Shown here: positions 6,683-10,334 of the stretch, one piece after another
How positions within the stretch are numbered: position 1 is the first letter of the stretch
Layout: every line of letters begins with the position of its first letter
NCBI GenBank assembly: GCA_029934215.1
Contig: JAOZMR010000080.1
Span: 1 to 10,334, forward strand
Length of the DNA stretch: 10,334 nt
Direction: 5' to 3'
Origin: Pontiellaceae bacterium
GTDB lineage: Bacteria > Verrucomicrobiota > Kiritimatiellia > Kiritimatiellales > Tichowtungiaceae
Program-made: the position numbers and the translations under genes
The notes under the pieces: generated by a model
Database searches by the model: none
What the model was told of the DNA's origin: nothing
The model's input: only the letters and a program-made list of their open reading frames with translations

Positions 6683-8119
6683 GTGGCGAAAATTGACAAA
6701 TGGTTAACGCAGATGGTAGCACGCGAAGCGAGTGATCTGCATCTTTCAAGTGGATATCGTCCCTGTTTTCGTATTCACGGCGACATGACTTTTCTGACTA
6801 AAGACGCCGTGCTTGAGCCGGAGATGAACCGTGATATTATTTATGAGATTATGCCGGAGCGAAACCGTGAGGAGTTTGAAACGCGCTGGGATACAGATTT
6901 CGCCTATGCGTTGGAGGGGCACGGGCGTTTCCGTGTCAATGTTTTCAAGGACCTTAATGGGGTTGGCGCGGTTTTGCGTATTATCCCCGAGGAGCCACTC
7001 ACGCTAAGCCAAATTGGGCTAACCGATTCAAAAGCCATCCAGTATTTCTGTTCCAGCAATAAGGGTTTATTGATTGTAACGGGGCCAACAGGAAGCGGAA
7101 AATCCACAACTCTAGCGGCCATCGTCGATTTTCTTAACCGCACTCGCACCGGCCACATCATTACCATCGAAGACCCTGTTGAGTTTGTTCACAAATCCAA
7201 GGGATGTTTAATGAATCAGCGCGAGGTTCATTCGCACACCAAGAGCTTTAGTGGGGCGCTGCGTTCTGCATTGCGCGAGGATCCAGACATTGTTCTGCTC
7301 GGCGAAATGCGCGACCTCGAAACAACAGAGGTTGCACTTGAAACGGCGGAAACCGGCCATCTGGTGCTCGCAACGCTCCATACAAACACGGCAACATCCA
7401 CGGTCGAACGTATTATTGATCAGTTCCCTGGGAACCGACAAAACCAGATCCGCTCCCTGCTCTCTAACACGCTGCTCGGAGTCATGTCGCAAACGCTGTG
7501 CAAGAAAAAAGAGGGCGGTCGAATCCTCGCGCCAGAGATTCTGGTCTGTACGTCTGGCATCCGCTCCAATATTCGCGACGGAAAAACGCATGTGATTAAC
7601 TCGTCCATACAGACTGGAAAAAAGTTAGGGATGATCACGCTAGAGGAAAGCCTTTTTCGGCTCGTCGCTGACGGCACCATTACCCCGAAAGAGGGCTACC
7701 TGCAATCCCTCGATAAAGGATTTTTCGAGAAAAAACTCGAAGAGAACGGTTTATCCCTCGACAAAACCCTTGTGGAGCTCGACCAATTCTCTGGGAATAA
7801 AGAGGCGGAAGCGAGTAGCGAGAAGACGCCCGCGCAACTCCGTGAACGCGCATGGAAGTTGGCGACGAATAGCAATACGGCGGATCGTGACGGAAGCAAA
7901 GCGCTAGAGTTCATCTCGAAGGCGCTCCAGCATGGCGAAACCGATGCGGAGGGTTTGATGATTCTTGCTGCGGCGCACGCAGCGAAGGATGAGTTTAAAG
8001 TGGCAGTGGAGACGATTAAACGGGCCATACAGCTCGCCAAACAGGAGAAGGACGCAGCTCGGCAAATGGAGTTGAAGACCCACCTTGCCTGCTATAAAAA
8101 GGCGCACCCTATTCCGTAA
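6683..8119 (+). CDS. pilT: PilT-type type IV pilus retraction ATPase with C-terminal TPR-like extension
   Basis: This is a cytoplasmic hexameric secretion-type ATPase of the PilT family, which powers pilus retraction and twitching. The N-terminal PAS-like domain starts with the family signature ASDLHLSSG (16-24). The ATPase core has Walker A GPTGSGKST (134-142), the Asp box TIEDPVEF (161-168), Walker B DIVLLGEMRD (202-211) and the His box ETGHLVLATLHT (223-234). The segment SNIRDGKTHVINSSIQTG corresponds to the AIRNLIREGK region that marks PilT. Typical PilT ends near residue 350-370. Here about 100 extra residues (380-470) form helices with TPR-like spacing (ALEFISKALQHG, LMILAAAHAAKDEFKVAVETIKRAIQLA). 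The start is GTG with AAGGAG six bases upstream; no better ATG exists. No other pil genes are nearby, which is common for pilT. It could be a PilT paralogue, not the main retraction motor. Confidence 0.9.
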   Translation: MAKIDKWLTQMVAREASDLHLSSGYRPCFRIHGDMTFLTKDAVLEPEMNRDIIYEIMPERNREEFETRWDTDFAYALEGHGRFRVNVFKDLNGVGAVLRIIPEEPLTLSQIGLTDSKAIQYFCSSNKGLLIVTGPTGSGKSTTLAAIVDFLNRTRTGHIITIEDPVEFVHKSKGCLMNQREVHSHTKSFSGALRSALREDPDIVLLGEMRDLETTEVALETAETGHLVLATLHTNTATSTVERIIDQFPGNRQNQIRSLLSNTLLGVMSQTLCKKKEGGRILAPEILVCTSGIRSNIRDGKTHVINSSIQTGKKLGMITLEESLFRLVADGTITPKEGYLQSLDKGFFEKKLEENGLSLDKTLVELDQFSGNKEAEASSEKTPAQLRERAWKLATNSNTADRDGSKALEFISKALQHGETDAEGLMILAAAHAAKDEFKVAVETIKRAIQLAKQEKDAARQMELKTHLACYKKAHPIP

Positions 8120-8163
8120 TTGAACGCCGGAGGAGTGTGCAATAAAACGCAGCCCCTTCCTAC

Positions 8164-9078
8164 TCAGAGGATGATGCGTGCTTTTTTCCAACCTTTGGAA
8201 ACTTCGGATGCCAGTTCTTCCAATCCTTGGAATTCTTGGGTGTTGACCCATTCGACGTTGAGCTGGGTCCGGAACCACGTCATTTGTCGCTTCGCGAGTT
8301 GTCGAGTGCGGATGATGGTGCGCTCTTTCGCCTGCGCTTCGGTCATCTCGTTTTTTATTACGGCGAATGCCTCGGCGTATCCGATCGCTTTTTCGGCGGT
8401 GGTTGATAAGGAGAAATTCATGAGACCGCGAGCCTCTTCGATGAGCCCGTCCGCGTACATCTGGTTCACACGAACGGCGATTCGTTTGAGAAGAATCTCC
8501 CGTTCGACGTGCAGACCAATGACGGTTGGTAGCTCTTTTTTCCAAGGGTTGGAATCTTTTGCGCCGAGGGTGGGTGCTTTTTCGAGGAGGCGGACGAGGC
8601 GACGCGGGTTTTCTGGGTCCGAGAGAGCGGCGTAGGCTTTTGGCGCGGCGGCTCGGGCTTCAGCTTGGAGCTCGTTTAGCGTCATTTTTTCGGCCCGGGC
8701 TCGGAGTGCTTTGTCGGCGGCGGGTTGTTCGGTTAGACCGGCGAGCAGGCATTTTACATAGAGACCGGTTCCGCCGGCGACAATGGGGGTTTCCAACCCT
8801 TGGAAGGCTGGACGTATTGCGTTGAGCCAGTCACCGACGCTGTAGGCGCTGGATGGTTCGGAGAGATCGATGCCGTGATACGCAACCGTTCCGCGCTCCT
8901 TTGCGGTCGGTTTTGCGGTTCCAATATCCATCCCTCGGTAGATGTTCATGGAGTCGGCGGAGACCAACGGGGCTGCGGTTTTTTCGGCGAGAAGCTGTGC
9001 GATTGTGCTTTTGCCGGAGGCGGTTGGTCCAACGAGAATGTACGCTTGCGGTGGCGTTGTTGTTCTCTCGCTGGCCAT
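8164..9078 (-). CDS. miaA: tRNA dimethylallyltransferase
   Basis: MiaA adds a dimethylallyl group from DMAPP to N6 of adenosine 37 in tRNAs reading UNN codons. Motifs from the ATG at 9078 are the P-loop GPTASGKS (17-24), SADSMNIYRGMDIGTAKP (40-57) with the tRNA/DMAPP-contacting residues, GGTGLY (102-107), GYAEA (233-237) and the C-terminal RTRQLAKRQMTWFR (257-270). The 304-residue length is normal. A longer frame reaches 9189 but would overlap lspA by over 100 bases. The 9078 start gives a TAATG overlap with lspA and the usual N-terminus. The gene is last in the apparent dksA-like/lspA/miaA operon. It contains four palindrome copies, encoding FQGLE (92-96), SNPWK (176-180), FQGLE (283-287) and SKGWK (294-298). 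All lie away from the catalytic motifs, so activity is probably preserved. Confidence 0.95.
   Translation of the reverse strand: MASERTTTPPQAYILVGPTASGKSTIAQLLAEKTAAPLVSADSMNIYRGMDIGTAKPTAKERGTVAYHGIDLSEPSSAYSVGDWLNAIRPAFQGLETPIVAGGTGLYVKCLLAGLTEQPAADKALRARAEKMTLNELQAEARAAAPKAYAALSDPENPRRLVRLLEKAPTLGAKDSNPWKKELPTVIGLHVEREILLKRIAVRVNQMYADGLIEEARGLMNFSLSTTAEKAIGYAEAFAVIKNEMTEAQAKERTIIRTRQLAKRQMTWFRTQLNVEWVNTQEFQGLEELASEVSKGWKKARIIL
8185..8201. repeat. Gapped palindrome copy 7 (in miaA C-terminus)
   Basis: TTTCCAA-CCT-TTGGAAA, with perfect 7-bp arms. Read on the minus strand in the third frame it encodes S-K-G-W-K (294-298), within the last 11 residues of MiaA. Its centre is 32 bp from that of copy 8. 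Confidence 0.92.
8218..8232. repeat. Gapped palindrome copy 8 (in miaA)
   Basis: TTCCAA-TCC-TTGGAA, with perfect 6-bp arms. Read on the minus strand it encodes E-F-Q-G-L-E-E (282-288). Confidence 0.9.
8540..8554. repeat. Gapped palindrome copy 9 (in miaA)
   Basis: TTCCAA-GGG-TTGGAA, with perfect 6-bp arms and a T run on the left. Read on the minus strand in the third frame it encodes S-N-P-W-K (176-180), in a linker between conserved MiaA blocks. Confidence 0.9.
8791..8805. repeat. Gapped palindrome copy 10 (in miaA)
   Basis: TTCCAA-CCC-TTGGAA, with perfect 6-bp arms. Read on the minus strand it encodes A-F-Q-G-L-E-T (91-97), just before the conserved PIVAGGTGLY strand and loop. Other MiaA proteins carry a short variable turn at this position. 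Confidence 0.9.
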
Positions 9079-9554
9079 TAGTCGACGACCTCGTTTTTTA
9101 ACGGATGCTGCGGATGCCAGAGCGAGGAGAGCAGGTATAACCCAACCGCAATGCAGATGGCGGAGTCGGCGATGTTGAATGATGGCCAATGATGTGCGCC
9201 GATATGAATGTCGAGAAAGTCGGTAACCCAGCCGAACTTTATGCGGTCGATCAGGTTGCCAAGTATACCGCCGAGCATGAAGCCGAGGGCGATGCGATGG
9301 TCGAGTGTTGGGTTGAGTACGCGACGATGGAATGTCGATAGCATCACGAGAACGATGATGGAGAGCAGGATAAGAACATCCTGCTGTCCACCAAGCATTC
9401 CCCAGGCCGCGCCCGGATTCCGTACGTAGACAAGGTTAAAGAATCCGGGAATTACCGCTAGGGGTTCGCCTCCGTAGATGAAGACCTCACGCACCCATAC
9501 CTTGGTGAGCTGATCGAGCACAACGATGAAGAGTGCTAAAATGATTGCGAGCAT
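9078..9554 (-). CDS. lspA: Lipoprotein signal peptidase (signal peptidase II)
   Basis: LspA is an inner-membrane aspartyl protease that removes the signal peptide from diacylglyceryl-modified prolipoproteins. The 158 residues contain four hydrophobic segments (about 1-17, 58-75, 88-105 and 128-147). The catalytic aspartates are D103 in GNLIDRI and D130 in FNIADSAI. The conserved N-terminal DQLTK (14-18), FFNLVYVRNPGAAWG (38-52) and DFLD (112-115) are all present. The ATG is preceded by AAAGGAG with a gap of about seven bases. It lies 53 bases after the dksA-like gene and overlaps miaA. A DksA/TraR-like gene directly upstream of lspA is a recurring arrangement in several phyla (known context). 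No palindrome copies are present. Confidence 0.96.
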   Translation of the reverse strand: MLAIILALFIVVLDQLTKVWVREVFIYGGEPLAVIPGFFNLVYVRNPGAAWGMLGGQQDVLILLSIIVLVMLSTFHRRVLNPTLDHRIALGFMLGGILGNLIDRIKFGWVTDFLDIHIGAHHWPSFNIADSAICIAVGLYLLSSLWHPQHPLKNEVVD

Positions 9555-9607
9555 GGCACGTCTCCTTTTTAACCGATTTTGTGGGTGCTGTTGTTCGTTC
9601 GCCTGAA

Positions 9608-10195
9608 CTATTTACCATGCATGGTTCCGCCAAAAGGACGGAAGCGGGAGCGACCTTGTTCAATCTCGGACTGCGCGCTAACGGTGTACCGAACATAGGG
9701 AAGCGCAGATAAGCGCGCCTTGGGGATGTCCTCCTCGGTTAGCTCGCAAATGCCATAGGTTCCTTTTTCAATCCGACGAAGCGCTGCGTCAATCTCAAAA
9801 ATCACTTCCTGCTCAGACCCCATCAAGTTGAGCTCCATTTCCCGATCAAAGGTGTCGGTTCCCTGGTCCGACAGCGAAGGATCGCGCTGGTTTGCTGCCT
9901 TGTTGTCGCCCTTCAATGTGCTGTATTCACCAGATACACGCTCTCGTAGATTCAATAGACGCTCTTTAAATTCGTTAATCTCTGCGTCTTCATAGATTTT
10001 TCGCGGACTGATCTTTTTTGCATCCATCGCTTCAACCGGAACGCGTTTTATTTTTTGGGTAGTGGGCTTTTTTAAAACGGCCTGTTTGAGAACCACTTTT
10101 TCAGCAGGATCCTTTTTCTTTGCTGTCTTCTTTGCTGTTTTTTTCGCAGGAGCCTTTTTTGCGGTTTTCTTTTTTGGAGTCTTTTTAGTGGTCAT
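9608..10195 (-). CDS. DksA/TraR-family protein with lysine-rich tail and degenerate zinc finger
   Basis: The C-terminal half belongs to the DksA/TraR group, proteins that enter the RNA polymerase secondary channel and modulate initiation. Residues 1-50 are lysine/alanine/proline-rich (20 lysines), echoing the RpoD tail. Residues about 65-145 are predicted coiled coil, with the tip-like DTFDREMEL at 114-122 in place of the DxxDxA of DksA. The finger region reads GTYGICELTEEDIPKARLSALPYVRYTV, in which the normal C-x2-C...C-x2-C is reduced to Cys150 alone. No other cysteine exists in the protein, so zinc binding by the classical site is lost. The length (195) exceeds DksA (about 150) because of the tail. 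The ATG at 10195 is preceded only by a weak purine run (AAAAAAGA). It heads the lspA-miaA operon. Whether it acts as true DksA or as a relative without that role cannot be decided from sequence alone. Confidence 0.85.
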   Translation of the reverse strand: MTTKKTPKKKTAKKAPAKKTAKKTAKKKDPAEKVVLKQAVLKKPTTQKIKRVPVEAMDAKKISPRKIYEDAEINEFKERLLNLRERVSGEYSTLKGDNKAANQRDPSLSDQGTDTFDREMELNLMGSEQEVIFEIDAALRRIEKGTYGICELTEEDIPKARLSALPYVRYTVSAQSEIEQGRSRFRPFGGTMHGK

Positions 10196-10252
10196 TCTTT
10201 TTTAGCCCTTTCCCTATTGAGTCTACACGAATTCGATGAAAAACGAACGGAG

Positions 10253-10282
10253 CTTGTATCACCTCGACCCATCATGTGTCAA
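10253..10282 (-). promoter_or_regulatory. Candidate sigma-70 promoter for the dksA-like/lspA/miaA operon
   Basis: On the minus strand a perfect TTGACA (10277-10282) is followed after 18 bases by TACAAG (10253-10258), which matches four of six -10 positions. A start here would leave a leader of about 50 nt before the dksA-like ATG. The match at -35 is strong and that at -10 is moderate. No operator repeat is evident. Confidence 0.4.
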
Positions 10283-10295
10283 TCGGTTACCAACA

Positions 10296-10334
10296 ATGAA
10301 ACTGCGTATCGGCGATCTGCGCCCATTAGAGTTC
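10296..10334 (+). CDS. Possible start of a gene running off the right edge
   Basis: From the ATG at 10296 the frame stays open to the window end and reads MKLRIGDLRPLEF. It is divergent from the dksA-like gene, and no gene is otherwise assigned to the last 139 bases. There is no clear Shine-Dalgarno sequence. Thirteen residues are too few to name a family, and chance openness over 39 bases is likely enough that this stays tentative. Confidence 0.25.
   Translation, partial: MKLRIGDLRPLEF

Noticed and set aside
7423..7435. GTTCCC-T-GGGAAC palindrome in pilT
   Set aside because: It has a different core and a one-base gap. It encodes the conserved FPGN segment of PilT and occurs once.
6683..8119. 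PilT presence as proof that the palindrome is a DNA-uptake sequence
   Set aside because: PilT alone does not indicate competence; no com genes are visible and known uptake sequences are not gapped palindromes of this type. Kept only as a hypothesis.
561..8805. CRISPR or intergenic REP-type array as the explanation for the palindromes
   Set aside because: The copies are dispersed, each within a coding sequence, with no regular spacing or spacers, and no cas or REP-transposase gene is present.
9079..9189. Longer N-terminus for miaA starting at 9189
   Set aside because: The extra 37 residues overlap lspA fully and have no family resemblance. The TAATG start at 9078 gives the normal MiaA N-terminus.

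Overview
The window carries ten complete protein-coding genes, and probably the end of one more gene at the left edge and the start of another at the right edge. No rRNA, tRNA, CRISPR array, insertion sequence or phage gene was seen. The gene content points to a Gram-negative bacterium of the PVC group (Verrucomicrobia, Lentisphaerae, Kiritimatiellota). The clues are a primary sigma factor with a very long lysine/alanine-rich N-terminal tail, a DksA/TraR-like protein with a similar tail next to lspA, a PilT-type ATPase, and a recurring gapped palindrome inside genes. Kiritimatiellota is my favoured guess from memory of similar sequences; nothing in the window proves it.

Layout. At 1-59 (+) lies a probable C-terminus of an unidentified protein. 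At 66-3248 (+) follow thiF (ThiS-like domain fused to an E1-like adenylyltransferase), rhaA (L-rhamnose isomerase), tsaE and tsaB. The rhaA/tsaE and tsaE/tsaB junctions overlap (ATGA and TAATG), so rhaA-tsaE-tsaB looks translationally coupled. At 3245-6467 (-) lie queA and rpoD; the queA stop codon overlaps the convergent tsaB stop. At 6683-8119 (+) is a pilT-like gene with a TPR-like C-terminal extension. At 8164-10195 (-) is an apparent operon dksA-like, lspA, miaA, with lspA and miaA overlapping by TAATG. A sigma-70 style promoter candidate lies upstream of the dksA-like gene and another upstream of rpoD.

Functional themes. Four genes serve tRNA modification: tsaE and tsaB (t6A37), queA (queuosine at position 34) and miaA (i6A37). 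Two encode RNA-polymerase-associated factors (RpoD and the DksA-like protein), and these two share the lysine-rich tail. The rest cover sulfur-carrier activation (thiF), sugar catabolism (rhaA), lipoprotein processing (lspA) and type IV pilus retraction (pilT).

The most unusual signal is a short gapped palindrome, core TTCCAA-NNN-TTGGAA, often extended to TTTTCCAA-NNN-TTGGAAAA. It occurs ten times (eight exact cores, two with one mismatch), always inside a coding sequence. It is read in all three frames, giving FQxLE, FPxxG or SxxWK in the protein. Nine of the ten copies lie in the four tRNA-modification genes (four in miaA alone) and one lies in thiF. rhaA, rpoD, pilT, lspA, the dksA-like gene and the intergenic regions have none. 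This looks like a highly iterated palindrome that has spread through, or been kept within, protein-coding DNA.
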